A stretch of 64,000 nt of DNA from Bacillota bacterium (GTDB taxonomy: Bacteria; Bacillota; Clostridia; Oscillospirales; Ruminococcaceae). The first letter of the stretch is position 1. Every line of letters begins with the position of its first letter. The stretch lies in the NCBI GenBank assembly GCA_023460035.1, contig JAEWRN010000034.1:1-64000 (forward strand), in the 5' to 3' direction. A program made the translations under genes and the position numbers. Below are positions 24,527 through 32,558 of the stretch, piece after piece. The notes under the pieces were generated by a model. The model was not told the origin of the DNA. It worked only from the letters and a program-made list of their open reading frames with translations, and did no database searches.

Positions 24527-26602
24527 GTGAGGCGGCCGCTTGCTGCGTTTGGGTTCGCTTTTTTAGCGGCCCAACTTTTTTGTGCTGTTTTTTTGCTGCA
24601 AAGGCCAATTTGGTGGTTGTTTGCTTTTGCCGCCTGTGCCCTTTTGGCCGCGCTTTGGGCTTGGTACCGTGGCCGCCGTGCAGTGCTGGTGGTGCTGCTT
24701 GCCGTTGCCGTTGCATTTTGTTTTCATGCCGGCTGGCGGCTGGTTTCTTTGGCCCCGGCACAGGCATTAGAGGGGCAAACGGTGCAGGTACAGGCAGTGG
24801 TAAAGCGCACGTATGAGGTAAAAGAGGGGGACCGCGCCCGCACCGACCTTGAAGTTACGGCAATCAACGGTGCACCAGTGCGGCCATTTGGGGTCAGCGT
24901 TTCCAGTATGCCGCTGCAAACACCCGGCACGGTGGTTACCGGGCAGTATTTGCTGTTGCAGGCCGACCAATACGACCTTGCGCGCGGCAACCTGTTGCGG
25001 GCGGTCGTTACGGGGCCGGTTACCGCTGCCGGCAGCCGTTTTTCCATACAAACTTTTTTTGTGCGTGCCCAGCAAACGCTCAGCCTTGCGCTGCGCAGCC
25101 GGTATTTGCCTGCCATTGGCGGCACGGCGGCGGCCATTTGCCTTGGGGATAAAACAGCACTGCTGCAAAGCATAAAAGACAATTACCGGCAGGCGGGTGC
25201 CGCCCATCTGCTGGTGGTCAGCGGGCAGCACCTTGCTATTGTGGCCGCCGCACTGGGGCTATTGTTGCCGGCCCGGCACCGGCGGCTAAGCAGTGTTTTA
25301 GTGGCGGCTGTCACGCTGTGCTTTATGGCCCTCACCGGGTTTACCCCGTCGGTCACCCGTGCGGGGGTGGTGGTACTACTCGTTGCCGCAGCCCAGCTTT
25401 GCAGCGCGGAGGCCGACACCCTGACTTCCCTTGGGGCCGCCGCCCTGTTGCTTGTGCTGCAAAACCCGGCTGCGGCTGCCGATGTGGGGCTGTTGCTCTC
25501 TTACAGTGCAATCCTTGGTATTTTGGCGGCAGATGCGCTGTTGCGGCGCAAAAAGCAGGCATTCACAAAACAGGGCAAACAACTGCCGGGCTGGCTTTGG
25601 CATATAGTACAGCTTGTGGCATGCTCTGCCGCCGCCGCACTGGCAACCGTGCCGGTACTCACGGCAATCGGCGGGGGCATTTCACTTTTTTCGGTTATCA
25701 CAAATTTACTGGCGGTACCGTTGCTGGCCCCGCTGGTCGCTACCGGCCTGCTGACCGCATTGCTGGCGGCGGCAGGTGCCCCGGCTTTGTTAGTCCGCCC
25801 ATTTGAGCTGCTTTGCGGGGTGCTGGTGAGGGTGTTAAACGGCTGGGTGGGGCTGATTGCCCGGCTGCCGGTGCGCCCGGTTTATCTCAGCGGCGCTTAC
25901 GCGCTTGCAGTGGTGGCGTGCATGTTTTTACTGGGGGCGTTTTACCTAGTTTATTGCCCTGCGGTAAAGCGGCGGCGGTTTGCCGCCGGCTGTGCAGCCT
26001 TTTTGTTTGCGGCGGTTTTGCTTGGCCAACTGCTTGATTACGGCACACTGCGTGTCGCGCTGGTGGGCAGCACCACAAGGCCTGCCGTGGTGGCAAGCCG
26101 GGGCCAGCAGGCGGTCATCATCTGGCGCGGTGGCAGGGTCAATGCCGATGCGGTGCAAGCTTATTTAGAGCGCAACGACATCCGTGCGGTGCCGCTGCTA
26201 GTTAATTTAGGCGGCGAGGAAGTGCAGGAGCTGCTGGAGTTTTGCACCCCGCAGCAGCTGTGCGAAGTTGGGCAGCAGGTCGTCGCCGGCGTTACATTTG
26301 CGCCGTTTGATGGTATACTGTGTACAGTGCGCAGGCAGGGCGGCGGCAGCTATGTGGTGTTAAACACCGGCGGTTACACATTGCTGTGTACACAGGGTAA
26401 ACCCGATGTTGCCGCCCTTGGCACGGTAGATGTGCTGCTTGCGGGCGGCAGTCAGCCCAAAAACTTACAGGCCCGCCAAATCGTCACCGGGCGCCGCCCC
26501 GCCGCGTGGGTGAAAGACTGCCCGCTGCCGGTGGCATCGGGGGATGGGGCAACGGTTTGGGTGCGCCCTGGCGCGTCGATAAAATTGATGGAGGTGGAAT
26601 AG
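24527..26602 (+). CDS. comEC: ComEC/Rec2-family DNA uptake channel
   Basis: A 691-residue multi-spanning membrane protein. N-terminal hydrophobic helices (1-75), a soluble OB-like region (about 80-190) and the Competence core with LVVSGQHLAIVAAALG and TRAGVVVLLVAAAQL are all in place. The C-terminal extracellular region has the position of the metallo-beta-lactamase domain but no visible HxHxDH motif, so it is shortened or inactive. The GTG at 24527 begins directly after the previous stop with no convincing ribosome site, so the start is uncertain. Followed immediately by holA, the usual neighbour in Firmicutes. Confidence 0.88.
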   Translation: MRRPLAAFGFAFLAAQLFCAVFLLQRPIWWLFAFAACALLAALWAWYRGRRAVLVVLLAVAVAFCFHAGWRLVSLAPAQALEGQTVQVQAVVKRTYEVKEGDRARTDLEVTAINGAPVRPFGVSVSSMPLQTPGTVVTGQYLLLQADQYDLARGNLLRAVVTGPVTAAGSRFSIQTFFVRAQQTLSLALRSRYLPAIGGTAAAICLGDKTALLQSIKDNYRQAGAAHLLVVSGQHLAIVAAALGLLLPARHRRLSSVLVAAVTLCFMALTGFTPSVTRAGVVVLLVAAAQLCSAEADTLTSLGAAALLLVLQNPAAAADVGLLLSYSAILGILAADALLRRKKQAFTKQGKQLPGWLWHIVQLVACSAAAALATVPVLTAIGGGISLFSVITNLLAVPLLAPLVATGLLTALLAAAGAPALLVRPFELLCGVLVRVLNGWVGLIARLPVRPVYLSGAYALAVVACMFLLGAFYLVYCPAVKRRRFAAGCAAFLFAAVLLGQLLDYGTLRVALVGSTTRPAVVASRGQQAVIIWRGGRVNADAVQAYLERNDIRAVPLLVNLGGEEVQELLEFCTPQQLCEVGQQVVAGVTFAPFDGILCTVRRQGGGSYVVLNTGGYTLLCTQGKPDVAALGTVDVLLAGGSQPKNLQARQIVTGRRPAAWVKDCPLPVASGDGATVWVRPGASIKLMEVE

Positions 26603-27658
26603 ATGCCGGTATTAGACCTTGCAGGCTGGAACAATGCGCTGAAACAAGGGGCAGACGCCCCTGCGTATTTTTTCTATTCCACAGATGAATATCTGTTAGA
26701 ATCCGCGGTGGGCCGGCTGATGCAGCAGCTTGTGCCGGATGGTGAAGAGCCGACGGTGCTGCCCGGCCCGCAGCCGGACATTGGGCAGGTGGTCGCTGCC
26801 GCGGGCGCGATTTCGCTGTTTGGCACAAAACGCATTGTGTATCTGCCTCGTATTGAGCCCACCACCATGAAAGCCGACGATGTGAAACTGCTGTGCGAAC
26901 TGGTAGAAGAACTTGAAAACGCAGTGCTGATTATTACGATGCTGGTAAAAGAGCCGCAATACCCCAGCCGCGGCAAAGACACGCTGCCGCTGCCCGCCGC
27001 GGCTAAAAAGCTGCAACAGGCGGTAATGAAAGCGGGGCTGGTTGCGGCGCTTGCAAAACCCACCGAAGCCGATGCCACCCGGTTTGCCGCGCAAAAAGCA
27101 AAAGAGCTTGGCGCGAGCATGGAGCCTGCCGCTGCAAAAGAGCTGGTGGTGCGCTGTGGTATTGATTTGTATCTGATTACGAACGAGGTGGAAAAGCTGG
27201 CCGCCGCGGCGGGGTATGCAGCCATCAGCCCCGCGCTGGTGCGCGCGCTGTCTCCCCGCAATGTAGAAGCGGATGTGTTTGACATGGTGCGCGCACTGAT
27301 GGCGGGCAAAAGCAGGGACGCGTTTGCCAAGCTGGCTGAACTGCTTTACCTGCAAAACGAGCCCATTGCCATTGCCGCGGCAATGAACAGCAGTTTTACC
27401 GACATGGTGCGGGTCAAGGCGGCCGCACAGCAGGGAATCACTTACACCGATGCGTTTCGCCGTATGGGTGGAAGCGGCAGCGATTACCGGTATAAAAAAA
27501 GCCTTGAAACCGCAAAGGGCTTTTCAATGCGGCAGCTCGAAACCTTTTTAGAGATTTTAGACCGCCTTGACCGCAGGCTAAAAGGCAGTGCGGTGGACAA
27601 AAATACCTTGTTGCAGGCCGCCATGGGCGAGATTCTGCTGGCAGGCAGGAGGAAGTGA
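26603..27658 (+). CDS. holA: DNA polymerase III delta subunit
   Basis: Clamp-loader subunit that opens the beta clamp. 351 residues, with the delta N-terminal pattern AYFFYSTDEYLLESAVGRL, a middle helical domain and the C-terminal GxxxYRYKKSLETAKGFS-type region ending DRRLKGSAVDKNTLLQ. The ATG at 26603 follows the comEC stop with no gap, behind GGAGGTGG. Conserved comEC-holA order supports the call. Confidence 0.92.
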   Translation: MPVLDLAGWNNALKQGADAPAYFFYSTDEYLLESAVGRLMQQLVPDGEEPTVLPGPQPDIGQVVAAAGAISLFGTKRIVYLPRIEPTTMKADDVKLLCELVEELENAVLIITMLVKEPQYPSRGKDTLPLPAAAKKLQQAVMKAGLVAALAKPTEADATRFAAQKAKELGASMEPAAAKELVVRCGIDLYLITNEVEKLAAAAGYAAISPALVRALSPRNVEADVFDMVRALMAGKSRDAFAKLAELLYLQNEPIAIAAAMNSSFTDMVRVKAAAQQGITYTDAFRRMGGSGSDYRYKKSLETAKGFSMRQLETFLEILDRLDRRLKGSAVDKNTLLQAAMGEILLAGRRK

Positions 27659-27662
27659 ACCG

Positions 27663-28943
27663 GTGCGCATTCGTGAGCTTTTGATTGTGGAGGGAAAATA
27701 TGACGCGGCAAAGCTGTCCGGCATTGTGGACGGGCTGATTTTGACGACCGGCGGGTTTTCTATCTACCACGACCAGCAAAAAAAAGACCTGATTCGCGAC
27801 CTTGGCAAAAAGCGCGGTATTATTATTTTGACCGATTCTGACGCGGCGGGGTTTCAGCTGCGCAATTATATCCAAAATTTTGCGCGCGGCGCGGTGATTA
27901 AGCACGCGTATATCCCCGCGGTGCAGGGCAAAGAAAAACGCAAAAAAACCCCGTCGAAAGAGGGCACGCTGGGGGTGGAGGGCTTGCCCGCAGAGGTGTT
28001 GCGGCAAGCCTTGTTGCGTGCCGGTGCCACCGAGCAGGGCGAGCGCAGCGGGCGGCAACTCAGCTATACTGATTTATATGAGCTTGGTATTTCGGGCACG
28101 CAAAACAGCGCTGCCCGCCGGCGCGAGCTACTGCAAAGCATTGGGCTGCCGCTGCGGCTTTCTAAAAAAGCACTGCTGGAAACCTTAAACGCCACCTATA
28201 CGTACGAAGAACTTACCGCAGTGTGCGCGCCAAAGCCGGTCTTGTTTTGGGATTTTCACGGTACCCTAACCCTGCCGGATTCAAACTGGGTGGAGGCCTT
28301 TTTAAAATTATTGCCCGCCGGGGTATGCAATGAAGAACTGCTGCACCAAAAGCTGCGGCATGCCGGGTTGCCGTGGTGGACGATGCCGGGGCAAAAAACG
28401 CCGGTGGGCAAGGCGTGGTGGGCAGAGGTAAAGCAAAATTTTGCGCCGCTGCTTGCAGAGTGCGGGTATGACGAAGCGGAGATTAAAGCAGCGCTTGCGG
28501 CGCTGCGCGGGCGCATTTGCGACCCGGCGGCACACCGGCTTTATGCCGATGCCATCCCCACGCTGGCCCTGCTGCAAACAAAGGGGTACCGCAGCTTTAT
28601 TGTGTCGAACAACTTCCCGGAGTTGTGGCAGGTGGCAGAGGGCCTTGGCCTTGCACCATATTTTAGCGGGTGCGTGGTGTCGGGGGCTACCGGGTGGGAT
28701 AAGCCCAGTGCCGAGATTTTTCACCTTGCCTTGCAGCTTGCTGGCAGCCCGCAGCAGGCGGTGATGCTGGGGGATAACCCCACCGACGATATTGCGGGGG
28801 CCAAAAAGGCGGGGCTGTTTGCCATTGCGGTGCACGCGGGCAACGCGGTACCGGGGGCGGACGCCTGTTGTGACACGCTGGCAGAGGTGCCGGCGGTGCT
28901 GGCGGGTGCGCTGTGGCTGCAAAACGGGGGTGAAGCGCAATGA
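27663..28943 (+). CDS. rnmV: Fusion of RNase M5 with a HAD-type phosphatase
   Basis: A 426-residue two-enzyme protein. Residues 1 to about 185 are RNase M5, the TOPRIM nuclease that matures 5S rRNA: catalytic Glu10 in IVEGKYDAAKL and Asp pair in LTDSDAAG (58-61), then the C-terminal RNase M5 region. Residues about 192-415 are a HAD hydrolase: DFHGT (nucleophile Asp197), Ser in IVSNN, Lys in WDKPSAEIF, and GDNPTDD at 370-376. RNase M5 alone is usually about 180-190 residues, so the second half is an addition. GTG at 27663 follows AGGAGG, 4 bases past holA. The stop overlaps rlmA by ATGA. Substrate of the phosphatase is unknown. Confidence 0.88.
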   Translation: MRIRELLIVEGKYDAAKLSGIVDGLILTTGGFSIYHDQQKKDLIRDLGKKRGIIILTDSDAAGFQLRNYIQNFARGAVIKHAYIPAVQGKEKRKKTPSKEGTLGVEGLPAEVLRQALLRAGATEQGERSGRQLSYTDLYELGISGTQNSAARRRELLQSIGLPLRLSKKALLETLNATYTYEELTAVCAPKPVLFWDFHGTLTLPDSNWVEAFLKLLPAGVCNEELLHQKLRHAGLPWWTMPGQKTPVGKAWWAEVKQNFAPLLAECGYDEAEIKAALAALRGRICDPAAHRLYADAIPTLALLQTKGYRSFIVSNNFPELWQVAEGLGLAPYFSGCVVSGATGWDKPSAEIFHLALQLAGSPQQAVMLGDNPTDDIAGAKKAGLFAIAVHAGNAVPGADACCDTLAEVPAVLAGALWLQNGGEAQ

Positions 28944-29761
28944 GCCTGTTTTGCTGCCCCATTTGCGGCGAAAAATTAACACAGCAGGGCAATGCGCTTT
29001 GCTGTACGCGCCGCCACAGTTTTGACTTTGCCACGCAGGGGTATGTTAACCTGTTGCCGGCAAACCGCCGTCACTCGGCCGCGCCGGGGGACGATGCCGG
29101 CATGGTCGCCGCGCGGCGCGCCTTTTTACAACAGGGTTGGTATGCCCCGTTTGCAAAAGCGCTTTGCCAACTGGCAAAGGATTGCACGGCCAATATTACT
29201 GCCCCGGCGGTGCTGGACGCCGGTTGTGGCGAGGGGTATTACACCGGCCTTTTGGCCAAAGCGCTTTGCCCCGCGGCACAGGTGGCGGCATTTGATATTT
29301 CAAAAAACGCCGTGCGCGCCGCGGCAAAACAGTACCAAACGGTGCAGTTTGCGGTGGCAAGCGCGTTTGCCATTCCGGTAGCAAACGAAAGCGTTGATCT
29401 GCTGGTCAATATTTTTGCGCCGCTTGCGCTAGAAGAATACCAGCGGCTGCTTTGCCCCGGCGGCTACTTTATTTACGCGGTGCCGGGCCCGCGGCATTTA
29501 ATGGGCTTAAAACAGGTATTATACGACACCCCGTATGAAAACATGGTCAAAGACACCCAGTACACGGGGTTTCGCTTTTGCCGCAGGGTGCCCGTCACCG
29601 GTAATTTGCAGCTTACCGGCCAACAGCAAATCGAAGCGCTGTTTGCAATGACCCCTTATTACTGGCGCACGCCGCCACAGGGGGCCGAGCGTTTGCGGCA
29701 GCAAAACGAGCTTGCCACCGAAATTGAGTTTGACTTTTTGGTGTATCAAAAAAACACGTAA
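28940..29761 (+). CDS. rlmA: 23S rRNA guanine-N1 methyltransferase (RlmA family)
   Basis: A 273-residue SAM-dependent methyltransferase with an N-terminal zinc ribbon (Cys5/Cys6/Cys9 in FCCPICGEKL, then ALCCTRRHSFD) and the hallmark GYVNLLP followed by the SAM motif VLDAGCGEGYYTGLLA. RlmA enzymes methylate G745/G748 of 23S rRNA; the RlmA-II type is linked to tylosin resistance. I cannot separate the two here. It overlaps the previous gene by 4 bases. Confidence 0.9.
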   Translation: MSLFCCPICGEKLTQQGNALCCTRRHSFDFATQGYVNLLPANRRHSAAPGDDAGMVAARRAFLQQGWYAPFAKALCQLAKDCTANITAPAVLDAGCGEGYYTGLLAKALCPAAQVAAFDISKNAVRAAAKQYQTVQFAVASAFAIPVANESVDLLVNIFAPLALEEYQRLLCPGGYFIYAVPGPRHLMGLKQVLYDTPYENMVKDTQYTGFRFCRRVPVTGNLQLTGQQQIEALFAMTPYYWRTPPQGAERLRQQNELATEIEFDFLVYQKNT

Positions 29762-29828
29762 TATACGGCTATTACAAAAGCGACACGCACAGCGTGCCAT
29801 TTTTTTTGGCGCGATTTTTAAAAAGCAC

Positions 29829-29856
29829 TTGTAGTATCCGTAAACATCCGTATACT
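29829..29856 (+). promoter_or_regulatory. Promoter of trmO with internal direct repeat
   Basis: TTGTAG (29829-29834), 16-bp spacer, TATACT (29851-29856). The 7-base sequence ATCCGTA occurs twice (29836 and 29846), exactly 10 bp apart, inside the promoter. Upstream, a short CACGC/GCGTG hairpin followed by ATTTTTTTT at about 29783-29804 may terminate rlmA. Confidence 0.5.
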
Positions 29857-29897
29857 GGGTAGTACGGCGCCGGAAAACAAATGAAGGAGTACGAAAA

Positions 29898-30374
29898 ATG
29901 ACACAGTATACAATCACCCCCATTGGTTTTATTCGGCAAACAGAGGGTGGCACAGTGCTCGAATTGAAAAAAGAGTACCTGCCGGCAATGCAAAACCTTG
30001 CAGGCTTTGGCCATTTGCAGGTACTTTGGTGGTTTGACGGTTGTGATACGCCCGCCTGCCGCAAAAATTTGGTAGAAGAAAGCCCCTATGCCGGGGCCCC
30101 GCGGCAGCTTGGCGTATTTGCCACCCGCTCGCCACAGCGGCCCAACCCCATCGCACTAACCTGTTGCGGCGTGACGTATCTCGATGAAGAAAGCGGCTGT
30201 ATAGGCCTTGATTTCATCGATGCAAACGACGGCAGCCCGGTGCTTGATGTGAAACCCTACACCCCCAGCCTTGACAGGGTGGAAGAACCCGTTGTGCCGC
30301 AGTGGTGTGCAAGCTGGCCACGCAGTGTGGAAGCTTCGGGCGATTTTGACTGGGGCGCTGTTTTTCAGTTTTAA
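29898..30374 (+). CDS. trmO: tRNA methyltransferase TrmO (TsaA-like)
   Basis: A 158-residue SAM-dependent enzyme that N6-methylates t6A37 of tRNA-Thr(GGU). The family signature FATRSPQRPNPIAL and DIKPYTP-like VKPYTPSLD are present. The ATG at 29898 follows GAAGGAG. Single-gene transcript between a promoter at 29829 and a strong terminator at 30453. Confidence 0.9.
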   Translation: MTQYTITPIGFIRQTEGGTVLELKKEYLPAMQNLAGFGHLQVLWWFDGCDTPACRKNLVEESPYAGAPRQLGVFATRSPQRPNPIALTCCGVTYLDEESGCIGLDFIDANDGSPVLDVKPYTPSLDRVEEPVVPQWCASWPRSVEASGDFDWGAVFQF

Positions 30375-30452
30375 GCCCGCCACAAAGGGGCAGGCAAAAG
30401 CAACCGAGCAATAGCTAAGTAAAAGAAGAAAACAGTAATTTAAAACATAGCC

Positions 30453-30486
30453 GCCGGGGCGCGCAGCAGCGCGCCCCGGCATTTTT
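30453..30486 (+). terminator. Terminator of trmO
   Basis: Perfect 12-bp stem GCCGGGGCGCGC/GCGCGCCCCGGC, 4-base loop, then ATTTTTG. Very stable. Confidence 0.85.
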
Positions 30487-30619
30487 GCAGCTGGTACTGC
30501 AAACCAAGGTAGCAAGAAAGCAAACCAGACAAAGCAGTGCAAAAAAATGAGGAAAAAGGGAGTGCTGTTTCTTTTTATAATATGGTACGATGGTAGTAAC
30601 AACGGAAAGGGTGTTGGGC

Positions 30620-31309
30620 ATGCGTATTCTGCTGGTGGAGGATGAAGCGGCGATTGCAGACCTTGTGGAGGTCTATTTAAAAAATGACGGCTATGAGGTG
30701 GAGCGGTACGACAACGCCACCGGGGCGCTGGCGGCGGTGCGCCGGCAGCCGCCCGACCTCGCGTTACTGGATGTGATGTTACCGGATATGGACGGTTTTA
30801 CATTGTGCCGGACGATAAGGGAGGACTATTGGTTCCCGATTGTCATGATGACGGCACGGGTAGAGGACAGCGATAAAATTTTGGGTCTTACCCTTGGGGC
30901 CGACGACTATATTACAAAACCATTTAACCCGTTAGAACTCGTCGCGCGGGTAAAAACACAGCTGCGGCGCTGCAACTGTTATAACCAGCAGGAGGCACCG
31001 CCGCTTAAAGCAGATGCGGTTGATTTTGCCGGGCTTGAAATTTGCCGCACCACACACAAATGCGCGCTGTACGGTGAAGAGCTGGCCCTTACGCCGCTGG
31101 AATTTTCAATTTTATGGGTACTTTGCGAGCGGCGGGGCAGTGTGGTGTCCAGCGAAGAGCTGTTTGAAGCGGTGTGGAAAGAAAAATATCTCGACAACAA
31201 TAACACAGTGATGAGCCATATTGCACGGCTGCGCGAAAAGATGCACGAGCATGGGCGAAGCCCAAAATTCATTAAAACCATTTGGGGGGTGGGGTATACC
31301 ATTGAATGA
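30620..31309 (+). CDS. vanR: VanR-type response regulator
   Basis: A 229-residue OmpR-class regulator: receiver with EDE pocket, phospho-Asp in ALLDVMLPDMDGF and Lys in ITKPFNPLEL, and a winged-helix C-terminus ending IKTIWGVGYTIE. The ATG at 30620 follows AAAGGGTG. Overlap with the kinase gene and location upstream of vanG-vanXY-vanT identify it as the VanR of a VanG-type operon. Its binding sites are probably the CGTAAGA repeats at 32419-32458. TATAAT at 30576 is the likely -10. Confidence 0.88.
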   Translation: MRILLVEDEAAIADLVEVYLKNDGYEVERYDNATGALAAVRRQPPDLALLDVMLPDMDGFTLCRTIREDYWFPIVMMTARVEDSDKILGLTLGADDYITKPFNPLELVARVKTQLRRCNCYNQQEAPPLKADAVDFAGLEICRTTHKCALYGEELALTPLEFSILWVLCERRGSVVSSEELFEAVWKEKYLDNNNTVMSHIARLREKMHEHGRSPKFIKTIWGVGYTIE

Positions 31310-32423
31310 CACAAATCAAATGCGCACTAAAGCGCGGGCGGCACACGGTAAATTGATGCGCCGTTTACTGGTACAATACTTTGCAGCCTTGGTTGCTTTT
31401 GTGTTGATGCTGGTTGTTTTTATTTTTGCCGGCTGGGTCATATGCGGTATGATTTCGTGGCGGGGGGATGAGCCCCTGTACCGCATTTTAAGTATTTTTC
31501 GCGATGACCTTTCATTTTTTTCTGCGCTCATCATCCTTGCGGGGTGGGCGGCAATTACCGTTTATTTCTTTTCAAAGCCGTTGCGCTTTTTAGACGAACT
31601 GGCCGCAGCCGCAAGCCAGCTTGCCAGCCCGCAGCCCCAGCCCATTGTGCTGTCAGACGAACTAAAAGACGTGCAGGACGAGCTGAACCGCGCCCGCGAA
31701 CAGGCACTGCGCAACGCACTTGCCGCAAAAGAAGCCGAACAGCGCAAAAACGACCTTGTGGTCTACCTTGCGCACGATTTAAAAACCCCGCTCACCAGTA
31801 TCATCGGCTACCTTACCTTATTGCGGGATGAGCCGCAAATTTCGGCCGAGCTGCGTGCCCGGTATACCGGCATTGCATACGAAAAGGCGCTGCGGCTGGA
31901 GGATTTGATCAACGAATTTTTTGACATCACCCGGTTTAACCTGTCTCACCTAGAATTGACGCTTTGCCCGGTCAACCTTGCACGCATGCTGCAACAGGTA
32001 GCCAGTGAATTTGAGCCGGTTTTGGCGCAGAACAGCTTGACCTGCAAGGTAGAGGTGCCACAAAACCTGCCCTGCGAGTGTGACCCGGACAAGCTGGCGC
32101 GGGTGTTTGACAACCTGCTGCGCAACGCCTGCTATTATAGTTTGCCCGGCACAGAACTGCACATCAGTGCCGAGATGCGGGGGCAAACCGCGGTGCTGCA
32201 ATTTACGAACACCGGCAAAACAATCCCGCCAGAAAAGCTGAACCGTATTTTTGAACAGTTTTTCCGGCTGGACAGTGCCCGCAGTTCAGACACGGGTGGT
32301 GCAGGCCTTGGCCTTGCTATTTCGCGCGAGATTGTAGAGTTGCACGGTGGCAGCATTACTGCCGCCAGTGAAGACGGCATCACCACTTTTACAATAGAGC
32401 TACCGGGCCCAAAACAGCCGTAA
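31302..32423 (+). CDS. vanS: VanS-type sensor histidine kinase
   Basis: A 373-residue membrane kinase with two transmembrane helices (about 22-46 and 70-90) joined by a short external loop, as in VanS of VanG operons. The phospho-acceptor is His in YLAHDLKTPLTS; N box LLRNACYYS and G boxes GGAGLGLAISREIV follow. I chose TTG at 31302, which overlaps the vanR stop and follows GGGGTGGGGT; the ATG at 31320 has no ribosome site. It should detect glycopeptide or its effect on lipid II and control VanR. Confidence 0.87.
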   Translation: MNDTNQMRTKARAAHGKLMRRLLVQYFAALVAFVLMLVVFIFAGWVICGMISWRGDEPLYRILSIFRDDLSFFSALIILAGWAAITVYFFSKPLRFLDELAAAASQLASPQPQPIVLSDELKDVQDELNRAREQALRNALAAKEAEQRKNDLVVYLAHDLKTPLTSIIGYLTLLRDEPQISAELRARYTGIAYEKALRLEDLINEFFDITRFNLSHLELTLCPVNLARMLQQVASEFEPVLAQNSLTCKVEVPQNLPCECDPDKLARVFDNLLRNACYYSLPGTELHISAEMRGQTAVLQFTNTGKTIPPEKLNRIFEQFFRLDSARSSDTGGAGLGLAISREIVELHGGSITAASEDGITTFTIELPGPKQP

Positions 32424-32458
32424 GAAAAACGTAAGAACTTTGCACCAAAATCGCAAGT
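32419..32458 (+). promoter_or_regulatory. Phased VanR-type boxes upstream of vanG
   Basis: CGTAAGA occurs at 32419 and 32430, and the related CGCAAGT at 32452: spacings 11 and 22 bp. The first copy contains the vanS stop codon. Direct repeats at one helical turn are typical of OmpR-class regulators, and the sequence resembles known VanR boxes. A TAAAAC at 32470 would put the third copy at the -35. Confidence 0.6.
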
Positions 32459-32483
32459 GCTTTTCAAAGTAAAACAAAAAAAC

Positions 32484-32533
32484 AAAACGCCCTTCTCTGG
32501 TATGCTGAAAAGCGTAACAAAGAAGGGCGTTTT
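32484..32533 (+). promoter_or_regulatory. Inverted repeat in the vanG leader
   Basis: A perfect 13-bp inverted repeat AAAACGCCCTTCT/AGAAGGGCGTTTT (32484-32496, 32521-32533) with a 24-base loop that itself contains GCTGAAAAGC and a TATGCT. It ends in TTTTGCTTTGC. It could be an attenuator between the promoter and vanG or the terminator of vanRS. The ribosome site of vanG follows 12 bases later. Confidence 0.5.
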
Positions 32534-32558
32534 GCTTTGCATAGAAAGGCGGATAAAA

